64,000 nt of DNA from Megamerina dolium (Eukaryota; Arthropoda; Insecta; Diptera; Megamerinidae): NCBI GenBank assembly GCA_963854835.1, contig OY978530.1, forward strand, positions 24,461,937 through 24,525,936. The letters run 5' to 3'. The notes beneath the pieces were generated by a model that saw only the letters and a list, made by a program, of their open reading frames with translations, had not been told where the DNA came from and did no database searches. Position 1 is the first letter of the stretch, and the number at the start of each line of letters is the position of its first letter. Shown piece after piece: positions 1 through 10,418 of the stretch. Position numbers and translations under genes: made by a program.

Positions 1-54
1 TAATGCCATTATTTGATGCAATCACTTTCCAAGGCAATGAAAGGTAACTCAATT

Positions 55-800
55 TTTAATGATTCTCAAGCCAGGAAAATTTTTATACGACATCACCTCA
101 TGTAGGCCAATAAGTCTACTATCCATCCTATCAAAAGTTTTTGAAAAGTAATTTTTGCAAAGGCTTCATTTTTTGATTGAACAAAAAATTTGATCCGTGC
201 ACAGCAATTTGGATTCAGAAAAAACACTCAGATGGCAGATGGCATTGTTATAATGCCCGGTAGTAAGAATCTAGTTGGATAGATGGTGCATAAAAGCAAA
301 TGCGATGAAATCAGTCCAAACAACTTTCACTCTACGTAATAGTATATGTCTTACAGTAACGCTCAATAATTTTCGTTTGCCCTAAGCAGATAATACTAAA
401 TATGTTGGACTTCACTTCGACAGAAAAATCACATGCCAGCATCATTTAATGACCAAATTCCTATTTTAGCATTTAAATAACCAGTCTTGAACCTTGAAGC
501 ACAAGATAATAATTCATAAAAATTATATTGAAGCCAGTTTAGACCAAAGGGATCCAAATTCCGGGTGCGGCATCTAAATATAATAAAATATTGTACTCCA
601 AAACCTTGCGAATGTGTGCACATGCCCCACCATTCATTCCCAAAGAAATTATTCATTGTTATTTAAAAGTCTGAACTGTCTATGAACAAATTCAGAAGTC
701 TAGCAATAAGTGTATAAACCGACTTAGAGTACACCCGAATCATTTACCTGTAGAGTTGTGGAATAGTGAAAACATCACTCCAAGTGAAAAAAGATTTTTG
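55..800 (+). pseudogene. Jockey-clade LINE reverse transcriptase remnant
   Basis: Translation in shifting frames gives recognisable pieces of a non-LTR reverse transcriptase in the right order: CRPISLLSILSKVFEK (fingers, near 100-145), QQFGFRKN (near 205-225), KYVGLHFDRK (near 395-425) and a degraded thumb/connection region to about 800. The catalytic FADD segment is missing, so there is an internal deletion between about 240 and 390. Many stops and frameshifts make it non-functional. The pieces resemble the Jockey-clade element at 22,111-24,232 on the other strand. Its 5' end lies at or before the window edge. Confidence 0.7.
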
Positions 801-1336
801 CTATAATTGATTTCAATTGCTATTTATAAATTAGGAGTGTATGGCGGTACACCTGTCAATTGGTTTTTCATATATACCTAGATTTGGGGGGTTTGCTCGA
901 TTCTTCCTTCAAAGTAATTTGGATATACCAACCCATTCTATCAAAGAAATAGTCGGAGACTTAGGTTATGTCAAGCACATCTTGACTATTTAGGGTTATA
1001 AATGTGGGTTCGTTACCTTGGTTACAAAATAATAGATTATTATTTATAATATTGTTAAAAAGGAACTTACCCCTTTAGTTCGTGTCTTAGCTGGTATGGC
1101 GTGCGTTGGCGTCACCTACCATATTAAGTCCTTGCTTTGTTACTTCACCGTCCGATACCACCTCTGTTAACAGTTGCGCTGGCGTATATAGAACAGTCTT
1201 TGTAGATGGCTGTGTGATTTTCACCGCAGCTATTGCATTTTTTTTTTTAACTAGGAGTATTCATGCATGGAAGACACCACAAATAGCACATACACTGAGA
1301 AGTGTACAATGTTTCTTATTTATTTATTTATTTAAG
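801..1336. other. No gene recognised
   Basis: AT-rich sequence with only short open frames (for example 1,106-1,354 on the + strand), none with a recognisable domain. Residues near 915-980 faintly recall LINE C-terminal sequence but are too short to call. (TTTA)n runs flank the SINE that follows. Confidence 0.4.
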
Positions 1337-1347
1337 AACGTTGTATT

Positions 1348-1545
1348 ACCATGAAAAAGCTTTTAAAGAACTCTGCGACAAAGCTCAGAAAAATTGATGT
1401 CACAAGTGTTCTGCCGTTCGGAACCGGCTAAAATAAGTAGGTTCCTTCTAATACTGTCCAAAATTTAAGACGCACAACAGTAATGGAAGAGAAGCTCGGC
1501 CAATGAGCCCTTTGGGGCTTTAAGTGCCACATATTTATTTATTTT
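1348..1545 (+). mobile_element. tRNA-derived SINE, 5'-truncated copy
   Basis: The sequence from tgaaaaagc through gccacatatttatttatttt matches the 3' half of the full-length SINE copies at 17,359, 32,264, 39,752 and 48,376. The tRNA-like head is absent. The copy is bracketed by an 11-bp direct repeat ttgtattacca at 1,337-1,347 and 1,546-1,556, the target-site duplication expected of LINE-driven retroposition. The tail is a (TTTA)n/T run, as in the other copies. Confidence 0.85.
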
Positions 1546-1556
1546 TTGTATTACCA

Positions 1557-2060
1557 GTTAAAACTAAATTACAACAAATAAAGCTATGACTACGAAGGCC
1601 TTAATTTTAGGCGTACTTAAAGATAAATATAAATATATATATGTATATGTATATGTGTATATAATAAGAGAGTATAATTTAGTGATAATAGTAAATTTAA
1701 TTATATTTCAGCATATATATTACGATATTTTGAATAATTAATTAAGATCTTGAAGTTATCGATAGTTGAATTAATGAGGAAGTCTATAGGTTTGGTGTTG
1801 GGTAATGATCGTTATTACGGATATTGTGTGAAAAATTGGCAGCTTTCTAGAATGTATTCCATAATAATTGGTGTGTTATTGCAATATCTATATATCGAGG
1901 TTAATTTACTGTGTCCTAAGCGAATTCTAGAAATTTTAATAAGGTCGTTGCTTGTTAATTCAGAGTTATGGTTAATTTTGGAGATTTCATGAATGTTTAA
2001 TTTTTGGGGTTTATTTTTTTATATCAGTTAGTAATTTCGCAATATATTCAGCCCGATTCT
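1557..2060. other. AT-rich stretch, no gene recognised
   Basis: Very AT-rich, with a short imperfect TA/TG tract near 1,630-1,660. The open frame at 1,750-1,992 has no recognisable domain and a composition expected by chance. Confidence 0.4.
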
Positions 2061-2086
2061 GATCTTTCCCGAGAATAAATTCCTCC

Positions 2087-2423
2087 TGTTGGGTCATATA
2101 CCCAAACGTTAAGAACATCTGCACTATAACTGTTTGGCCATGGTTTGAGAACCCCTGTATATACTACGATTGACCCGTTAATTGTTTTTCTTATGTATTT
2201 AATATAATGGAACAGATGAATATTATTTAATATAGTCAATTCTCTTATGCTTTGTTCTTTGAGATCATACTTTTACATGTTTGAATATAATATAATAAAT
2301 TAGTTTTTTGATGGCAACCAAACCTTACACATCGCTCTGTTTTATTTCAATTAATATCGGCTTCGTAGCTAATTTAGCTTTTGTATTTTTTTGAGGTTAA
2401 GAAAAACGCTTCTTGACGACACG
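2087..2423 (+). repeat. BEL/Pao 5' LTR
   Basis: 337 bp starting TGTTGGG and matching 7,953-8,286. It differs from the 3' LTR by three extra T in a poly-T run near 2,387, by G against T and G against A at two internal sites, and by its last base (G here, A in the 3' copy). It is preceded by target-site sequence cctcc. Confidence 0.93.
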
Positions 2424-2428
2424 TTTTT

Positions 2429-2446
2429 TGGCGCCCAGCGTGGGGC
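2429..2446 (+). other. Retrotransposon primer-binding site
   Basis: TGGCGCCCAGCGTGGGGC lies 5 nt after the 5' LTR. It starts with TGG, complementary to the CCA end of a tRNA, and is in the position expected for minus-strand priming. The priming tRNA was not identified. Confidence 0.7.
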
Positions 2447-3219
2447 ACGATTCTTATTGCGTAAAAATAAAACCACATTTTTAATCTACGCTTTTCATTA
2501 GAAACGATATATAAAATCAAATTGTGAATCGTGTCGGTTTTGGTCTTGGTTGTCATCATCAGGCTCTGTAACATCACCAACATTTTTCATTAACGCTGGA
2601 AACTTATATCATTGGACTTGTAGTTATTATAACTTCAAGCATTCGTAAAGTTTGCGGTTTATTAAACCAAGGTCGAAGAGACGTCATTGGCAAACTGTAC
2701 AATACAGCACGATTTGCCGTTAAGCAAACTAAATTCGGTAATTTTCAGACGTACTCCTTTACACACGTTTGCTTGCTATCACTGCTATCGTTCCGCGAGA
2801 TTAGTCGTTGTTGCCGTTTAGCATATACGTTGTCGTGTGCTAACCTTACATCTACATACGCCTTTATTTGCTGCCGCTACTATTGCTTCACGACCACGCT
2901 TGTTTCACACTACTTCGTTGCCGGTTTTACTATTAGCCTCTGCTGCTACTCTATTGTGTCGATTTCGCACTTGGTGTTCTTGCCACCTAACTAGGTGCTC
3001 ACCAACGTACATTCACAAGATTGTTTTTTGCAATTTTTCGTCGCTCTCATTGGCAGTCATCGAGTCCATTGGAACTACCACTTTTCGCCGTTCAGCATAT
3101 TATTGTTCTAGCCCATAGCGGTATAGTGTTAACTACGTAAAGGATTTGTATTTTGCTGATTGTTATCTCCAGTAAATCATAGTACATAAGTACATAATAT
3201 CAACTTCGTTTATTTTACA

Positions 3220-4379
3220 ATGTCTGAAAGCGACACAATGTCTTTAGAGCAGTTGAAACAACAACGCACTAACATAAAAAAAAATATTTCCCGCATCAAG
3301 AATATTGTGCAAGGTAGTCTACGACCAGGTAGTAAGTTACTTTCAGTAGCTGAATACAAATGTCGATTAAGGATTCTTGAATCGTATTTCAAGCAAATCC
3401 TGTCAACACAATCGGATATCGAGAAATTGGAATCGGAGGAAGGAGGTCGTACGGATTTGGAAGAATTATATATCACTACAAAATTGCTTATTCAATCACA
3501 GCTATCTGAAGATCACAATACTACATTTTCAGATAGCACTTGTGTCATACAGTCAAGCTCTAAATTACCCCAACTTAAAATCCCTTCGTTCAGCGGCAAG
3601 TATTGTGAATATAAAAATTTTATCACATCTTTTAAGCAAATAATCGATCGCGAGCATAGCCTATCGAATATTGAAAAATTCAATCATTTGCGTAATTGTC
3701 TACATGGTCCGGCATTAGAAACTATTGATGCATTCCAAGTCTCGAACGAAAACTATCCAAAGGCCTTAGAAAGACTTAAGGCTCGGTATGATAACCCGAC
3801 ACTTATATTTTTAGAAAACATATTTGAATTATCGCCAGTCTCTAAGTCCAATGGTGGCCAGTCTCATCGACAAGGCATCTGCTATTTACGGTTCATTGTT
3901 GTCATTGGGAACTGTAAATCAAATTTCACAAGCTATGCTAATATATTTGGTTTTGCAGAAGGTCGATGATGAGACTAATCGGAAATGGAAGGAGTCATTA
4001 GACTTTAAAACGCTACCGACTTGGAGCGATTGCACCACTGTTTTGGAGAGGCATTGTCAGTATTTAGACTCGATTGACAATTAACATACTGCTGCGCCTG
4101 TACGCCACAGTGCTGTAAAGGTACCCAAAGCCAAGAATAAATACAAGGGTTACTCGTTTGCTTGTTCGTCATGTTCGCTATGTTCGAGTACCAACCACAA
4201 AATACATAATTGCGATCGCTTCAAGGCTTTAAATGTAGCGCAACGTTTTGACCATGCGAAAAAGATGAGCCTTTGTATTAATTGCCTATCCAAGGGCCAT
4301 CAGCTGTCGAAATGTTCATCATCGCACAAGTGCAGGGTTTGCTCTCGACAACACCATACCTTGCTTCATCGCTGGGGTT
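3220..4379 (+). pseudogene. BEL/Pao Gag-like region with zinc knuckles
   Basis: The frame opens at ATG 3,220. The N-terminal part is lysine-rich and helical; it is followed by a DUF1759-type segment with LPQLKIPSFSGKY and LRNCLHGPALETI, typical of BEL/Pao Gag. A frameshift near 3,830 moves the reading to the next frame (ASAIYGSLLSLG onward), and a stop at 4,082-4,084 interrupts it. The same frame then continues through cysteine/histidine knuckles (CINCLSKGHQLSKC and CRVCSRQHHTLLH). It would form the nucleocapsid shell and package element RNA, but cannot give one protein as it stands. Confidence 0.85.
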
Positions 4380-6590
4380 CGACAGACTCGTCAAGCTCAA
4401 TCTTGCCATCCGCCGTTCATACGCACACGAACAACTCATCGTTGGACCATATCATTCTCGCAACCGCTATGATATTGGTTCGTGAGGCATCTGGTAACTA
4501 TCAACCCGGCAGAGCATTGTTAGATTCTTGCTCACAGGTAAATTTTATTACTGATGAATTGTCACCAAAATTGAATCTTCCGCGGAGCAAACAGAACCTA
4601 GAGATTCAAGGCATTGGTGAGTCATCTACAAACATTAAATACAAGACCTCTACCAATATAAAATCGAAAGCGACAGGTTTGAATTACCTCTAACGTTTTG
4701 CATCACGTCGCATATCGCTTATCAGCCGGAACCAGAGATAGATACTTCGTCATGGGATATCCCGTCCAACATTGTCCTCGCCGATGACCAATTTAACAAA
4801 TCTAAGAAGATCGACTTGCTTTTGGGAACAGAGAGTTTTTTCAGCTTACTTTCTATAGGTCAAATTAAACTTGGTTATAATCTACCAATACTGCAGAAGA
4901 CGTTGTTAGGCTGGGTCGTTTCAGGTCGCTACCAAACAAGTACTAACACATTCAACAGGAAGTGCCTGCTTGCATCTGACGAGTCGCTAGATATGAAATT
5001 GGAACGATTATGGCAAATCGAGCCTTATTACTACATTCCACATCACTGTGTGTTGAAGCCAAGCAGTACATGGACGAAGTTGAGGGTACTTTTTGATGCG
5101 TCTTGTCGAACCACTACGCAGAAATCGATCAATGACATCCAAATGATTGGACCAACAATACAAAATGAGCTTGTAATTCTTCTGCTTCGATTTCGACTAA
5201 ATCGGTTTGCGTTCACTGCCGACATCGTTAAAATGTATAGGCAGGTGCTAGTAAGTGAAGAACATCGAAGGTTTCAGTACATTTTGTGGAGAAGTTTGCC
5301 TCATCAGGAAATCCAAACCTTTCAGCTTAATTCGGTAACATATGGAATGGCAGCCGCTCCATATCTTGCTGTAAGAAGTCTGCACTCTCTCGCCGATCAA
5401 TATGCATCGCAATTCGTAATTGGTTCGAACATCGTCGTCATCCTTTTACGTTGACGACTTGCTGTGTGGTGCTGACTCACTTACAGAGCTTTCACGTATC
5501 AAGCATGAGGTAACGGAATTGTTGAAAAAAGGTGGATTTGAGTTGGCAAAATGCGTTTCAGGGGTGAACACACCCTCAAGGATTTGGACCTCGATACTTC
5601 TGTGACTAGTGCACTTGGTCTTAAATGACATCAAATTCAAGATAATTTTGTATTCTCTTTCCAACCAAAACACTCTCTCGACAATCGTGTTACGAAGAGA
5701 TCTATTCTATCCACTGCTTCGTCGCTGTTCGACCCACTTGGCCTGTTAGCACCAGTAATTGTAACAGCTAAAATTCTTCTTCGGGAGTTATGGCTATTGA
5801 AACTCGATTGGGACGAATCGGTTCCCCAAAATATTCAAACGGCTTGGCTAACATTCATCAATAATTTATCGAATCTTGCCTCGATAAAAATTCCAAGACA
5901 CCTGATATGAAATTCCTTCAGATACATGGATTCTGCGATTCATCAATTCGTGCTTATGGCTGCGGGCTTTACACACGCATAGTAGAAAGCACTGGCATTG
6001 TTCGCGTTCATCTTCTGACAGCAAAGTCAAGAGTAGCGCCCACTAAACGGCAATCGCTACCAAGGCTAGAGCTTTGCGGTGCACTACTCCTTGCTAGACT
6101 TTTTACAAAAATTAAGCCAATTTTTACTAATTATAGGTTTGAAGTTTTTTTTTGGACAGACTCGCAGATTGTGCTTCACTGGATCCAGTTGCATTCGGCT
6201 ACACTCTCTGCTTTCGTTGGCAACAGAGTATCAGAAATACAAGAACTAACTGCAGACGCTCATTGCAGACATGTTCCGCCGAAAAACAATCCAGCAGACA
6301 TTGTGTCCAGAGGAAGCACGGCATTCGAACTTGCCACCTCGATTTGGTATACTGGTCCTGCGTTTCTGTCCGAAGACATAAGCAAATGGCCTAAACAACC
6401 AAGTGATGACGTCAATATGGGAATAGTAAATTCGGAAATGCGAAAATCAATGTTCAAAGTAACTATTAGCAATAATTACATTCTCGAATTCTCGACAGAT
6501 GCAGATCTCACACTCGGGAAATCCGTCTGGTTGCTTGGATGCTACGTTTTTGTGCAATGGTTAAAAAGAAAAAAACAAATATCGTGAACG
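4380..6590 (+). pseudogene. BEL/Pao Pol: protease, reverse transcriptase, RNase H
   Basis: Aspartic protease motif is ALLDSCSQVNFIT near 4,515. Family members normally carry Asp-Ser/Thr-Gly at the active site; here the glycine position is cysteine, so activity is doubtful. A frameshift near 4,690 follows. Reverse transcriptase motifs include LRVLFDASC, FTADIVKMYRQV and, in another frame, FYVDDLLCGAD near 5,440. Between WQIEP (about 5,020) and YYYIPHHCVLKP (about 5,035) the usual long connecting segment is absent, a large in-frame deletion of roughly 100 codons judged against family layout. The connector SLFDPLGLLAPV (near 5,730) and the RNase H region (5,907-6,587, with GFCDSSIRAYGCG and TDSQIVLHWI) complete it. 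At least three frameshifts or stops make it non-functional. Confidence 0.88.
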
Positions 6591-6839
6591 GGCCTCTTTC
6601 TTCTAATGAACTACGTCATGCTTTGCATTGTATTGTTTGGAATGTGCAACAACAACACTTTGCTGAAGATATTCATCTGTTGCAGAGAGAGTCAACGACA
6701 AAGAGCGCACTACGTCATTTAAACCCTTTTCTGGACTCAACTCATGGATTTGCATTACTAAAGGTTGGCGGGCGACTTGAATTGGCAGATTTTCCAGAAG
6801 GTCAAAAGCACCCTATTTTATTGCCAAGCAAATGTGAAT

Positions 6840-7930
6840 GAATTCGTCACACGTTACGTTCGACATATGTACATCAAAAATTACCACGTCTTCAATTTTG
6901 GATAGTCAATGCGCGTGATATTGGTAGGCGCACCGTCAGATCATGTATCCATTGTGTTCGATATAAGTCAAAACTACTCCACCAAATGATGGGCAATCTA
7001 CCTTTTGAACTTTTGACACCATCTCGCCCGTTCGCACGCTGTGGCATCGATTTTTGCGGACCTATTAACGTGTATCTTCGCATTAGAGGCAAAGCACCCT
7101 ACAAGGCCTATATCGCTATTTTCGTGTGCTTCGCGACAAAGGCTGTGCACATCGAAGTCGTGTCAGATCTATCTACGGATGCATTTTTGGCATCGCTTAA
7201 ACGGATGATTGGACGGCGCGGTCTTCCATCGGATATATTCTGCGACAACGCAACAAACTTTGTCGGCGCTTGCAGCAAGCTTGCGGAACTGAAAGCTTTC
7301 ATTTCCAAGAACGACACTCAAGACGTCATCGTTTGTGCTAACGAATTTGTTAACTTTCATTTTATACCCCCTAGAGCGCCTCATTTTGGCGGTATCTGGG
7401 AAGCTGCAGTAAAATCAGCCAAGGGTCATTTGAATCACAGCATCATGAATGCTAGACTAACATTCGAAGAGCTCACGACGGTGTTGGTTGAAATAGAGGC
7501 TGTGCTTAATTCTCGTCCCATAGCACCCCTTTCATCTGACCCCAGCGACTACGAAGCTTTAACTCCAGGCCATTTTATAATCGGCAGTGCGCTGAAATCT
7601 CTTCCGGAGCGAACGGTATCACACAATATCAACCATAACGAGAAATGGGCTAAAATCACAGCGATAAAGCAAATATTTTGGAATCGGTGGTCGAACGAAT
7701 ACATCAGCGAACTCCAAGCACGAACGAAATGGTCTAATAACTACGCAAATATAGCAGAGGACACACTGGTCGTCATCCATGAAGACAACGTGCCACCACA
7801 ACGATGGCAAATGGGGCGAGTCGTCAACGCGATATATGGGAAGGATGCACGAGTTCGAGTGGTCGACGTACGCACTTCAAGGGGAATAATTCGTCATCCT
7901 ATTCACAAGCTTGCAATATTACCTGCTTGA
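6840..7930 (+). pseudogene. BEL/Pao integrase
   Basis: The main open frame is 6,986-7,930 (314 codons), ending 22 bp before the 3' LTR. It has the retroviral-type DDE core: GIDFCGPI (Asp22), FCDNATNF (Asp87) and GGIWEAAVKSAKG (Glu139), numbered from the methionine at 6,986. The upstream zinc-binding part (from about 6,845, with CIHCVRYKSK at about 6,945-6,975) is separated from RNase H by a stop at 6,839-6,841. The C-terminal part has PPQRWQMGRV, typical of the DUF5641 tail of BEL integrases. This domain is the best-preserved part of the element, but it is not joined to an intact Pol. Confidence 0.88.
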
Positions 7931-7939
7931 AAATCCTTT

Positions 7940-7952
7940 CAAGGGTCCGGGA
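7940..7952 (+). other. Polypurine-tract-like site
   Basis: The run aagggtccggga sits directly before the 3' LTR, where plus-strand synthesis is primed. It is only partly purine, which is common in the BEL group. Confidence 0.5.
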
Positions 7953-8286
7953 TGTTGGGTCATATACCCAAACGTTAAGAACATCTGCACTATAACTGTT
8001 TGGCCATGGTTTGAGAACCCCTGTATATACTACGATTGACCCGTTAATTGTTTTTCTTATGTATTTAATATAATGGAACAGATGAATATTATTTAATATA
8101 GTCAATTCTCTTATGCTTTTTTCTTTGAGATCATACTTTTACATGTTTGAATATAATATAATAAATTAATTTTTTGATGGCAACCAAACCTTACACATCG
8201 CTCTGTTTTATTTCAATTAATATCGGCTTCGTAGCTAATTTAGCTTTTGTATTTTGAGGTTAAGAAAAACGCTTCTTGACGACACA
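7953..8286 (+). repeat. BEL/Pao 3' LTR
   Basis: 334 bp, TGTTGGG to GACACA, paired with 2,087-2,423, followed by target-site duplication cctcc (8,287-8,291). Confidence 0.93.
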
Positions 8287-8475
8287 CCTCCTATTCTAAA
8301 CAATCAGGGAACAGAATAAAAAGGGAAAGAGAATTTCGAATTTTCGAAGACAGCTGTTTTACTTATTGTGTTTTGTTTTGAATAAGACGTGCAATTTATT
8401 TGTTATATTTTAACAATAAATCTAAATAAATAAATATAAAAAGAATAGAATTGTGTACAAACTATAAAAAAAATT

Positions 8476-10142
8476 ATGTATAGCATAGCATTTAGATTGA
8501 TAGCAGAGGAGCAGGAGCGAGAGAAGCAACAACAAAGGATTACAAGGAGGCAGTTACGCGACGCATCAAATCCGCTTGACCTGCCTGAAACTTTGTAAGT
8601 ACAAAAAGTTACTTTTATATTTGTTTATTTTATTAATTAATGATTTTCAAAGGTTTGAAAAATATTATAGAGTGAACAAGCCCGCTTTTATGTATCTGCT
8701 GGATGTGTTGTCGTCGCATTATCAGCCCAAAAACGCATTCGCAACTTCCGCGCTTGTAAAGTTGAGTGGTACTCTTCGTTTCTTAGCCGAGGGCGGCTAT
8801 CAGACAGGGATAGGGAAAGATTGTGATGTGTCCTTGGCCCAGTGTAGCTTCAGCAAAGTGTTGACGGAGGTCATAAATATTTTTGAAGAAACTGTATGTC
8901 CAAAATGGATAAATTTTTCCAAAACGGCTATAGAAAAAAGGAAAATAGCATTAGCCTTTTATATGAAACACGCCATTCCAGGTGTTATAGGATACATTGA
9001 TGGGACGCATGTTCGTATTATTGCTTCCTCAAGCAATAAACATCTGTATTACAATAGGAAGGGGTACTACAGCTTTAATGCTATGCTGGTAAATGATGTT
9101 GTTCGCAGCAGCACTAATTTTATATCGGGACTCGCAGCACTATTTCTATTTCGGGACTCGCAGAGCTAACTTTCATGATCATATAATAAACTATCATTTT
9201 ATATTGGAATGTACTAAATCTCGAGATCATAAACGAAACTGTAATTCTCTTATTCTCTCTGATTTTAGTGATCATACATGCAACTGTAAACTCTCTCATT
9301 GCAGTTGACTAAATTTTTACCTATTTCTTTAATTATCTTATTCTTATGTACATATAATCATAAGCATAGCCTAACTTTAATATTCTACAACTGTTAAATT
9401 CACTTCTACTGCGACCACGAATCAATAAAGTTATTAAACTTCTTTAAGAGTTTATAATTTTCATTTTTGCAAATAGGTGGGGCAAATCAGCTCTTCCTCG
9501 AAACAGATGTTATTTATAATCTGATCTTGTTAATAAAAAAACAAAATTTCCATGAATGCGATAATGAGCTCAGAATACAGTATGTAGATGCCTCACATCC
9601 CGGTGCATGTCATGATGCATTCATTTGGAATGTGAGCGAGCTGCGAAGTCACCTGGAACAGGAATATTTGCGGGGCGATCACAATTATTGGCTCCTTGGT
9701 AAAATTTTCGAAAGGTTAAATATTCATTTATTAACAATGCACAATTTATTTTTTATTAGGAGATGCAGGATATCCATTAGAACCGTAGCTTTTGACGCCT
9801 CATAGAGGCCCGGAAGAAGGGTCTGTTGAAATGAAATTCAACGAAGCCCATTCAAAGTGTCGTAATGTGGTAGAACGTACCAATGGAGTGCTGAAGAATC
9901 GTTGGAGATGTCTCCTTGGTGCAAGAGAACTGCATTACTCTTCGAAAAAGGCAGCTAAAATTATAAACGTGTGCTGTGCATTGCATAACATATGCTTATA
10001 TTATAAGGTCAATTGTGATGAAAATGAAGGCGAAGTTTTGGAGAATTTCAACACCCACGAAAGTGATGCAACGTCGTTAGCCTTACCCCACTATTTGGCT
10101 GCTGCACAGGACATTAGGAATAACATTGGAAATAATTTGTAA
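8476..10142 (+). pseudogene. PIF/Harbinger DDE transposase (HARBI1-like), interrupted
   Basis: Proposed start ATG 8,476, stop TAA 10,140-10,142. Exon 1 (8,476-8,594, with LRDASNPLDLPE) joins exon 2 across a short intron 8,595-8,652 (gtaagt...ttcaaag), preserving frame. Exon 2 holds GVIGYIDGTHVRI and YYNRKGYYSFNAML. A 455-bp insert (9,097-9,551) then breaks the gene. Reading resumes with YVDASHPGACHDAFIWN. A second intron, 9,699-9,759 (gt...ttattag), leads to the last exon with VVERTNGVLKNRWRCL and CCALHNICL. The three acidic DDE residues (in IDGTH, VDASHPG and VVERTNG) are all present. A TAG at 9,786-9,788 falls where the family has a conserved aromatic residue. Normally it would cut and paste the element together with the Myb-like partner. 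Confidence 0.85.
9097..9551. mobile_element. LTR-like 455-bp insertion in the Harbinger transposase
   Basis: It starts TGTTGTTCGC, contains a repeated gggactcgcag motif and an aataaag signal near 9,424, and has no coding potential. It is flanked by the 4-bp direct repeat ATGA (9,093-9,096 and 9,552-9,555). Ignoring the insert and one repeat brings the transposase frame back into register. The TG start and polyadenylation-like signal suggest a solo LTR, but the right end is not a clean CA, so the family is uncertain. Confidence 0.6.
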
Positions 10143-10144
10143 TA

Positions 10145-10202
<58 letters not shown>

Positions 10203-10216
10203 CATATATATATATA
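10143..10216. repeat. (TA)n microsatellite
   Basis: Alternating TA with a few G/C interruptions, directly after the Harbinger transposase stop codon. Confidence 0.95.
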
Positions 10217-10418
10217 ATTTTTTTTCAAATAAATAAACATGTTTAAAGTAATATATATATTTGTACTTCATTGCATAGTAAAAACAAAAAAAAAATTTAA
10301 TTCAAAAACAAAAAACAAACTTAAATTCAATTCATAGTCTTTGTAATAATAAATAAATTTAGGGATTAGCCGAATCAGACCACTTATATGGGCCCCTTTT
10401 CGTCCCTCAAATCGTGTG

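Larger units (their letters stand above)
2087..8286 (+). mobile_element. BEL/Pao LTR retrotransposon, full length but coding-defective
   Basis: A 6.2-kb element with two LTRs (2,087-2,423 and 7,953-8,286), a primer-binding site just inside the 5' LTR, a purine-rich tract just before the 3' LTR, and a 5-bp target-site duplication cctcc at 2,082-2,086 and 8,287-8,291. Coding order is gag, zinc knuckles, aspartic protease, reverse transcriptase, RNase H, integrase, as in the BEL/Pao group. By eye the LTRs differ at about three bases plus a 3-T indel, so insertion was recent, yet the coding region has several frameshifts, stops and a deletion. It inserted into the left end of the Harbinger transposon. 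Confidence 0.93.

Noticed and set aside
1750..1992. 80-codon plus-strand open frame
   Set aside because: No domain, AT-driven composition, no neighbouring signal.
2048..2239. Minus-strand open frame, also at 7,899-8,105
   Set aside because: It is the antisense of the BEL LTRs; the duplicate positions are explained by the LTR pair.
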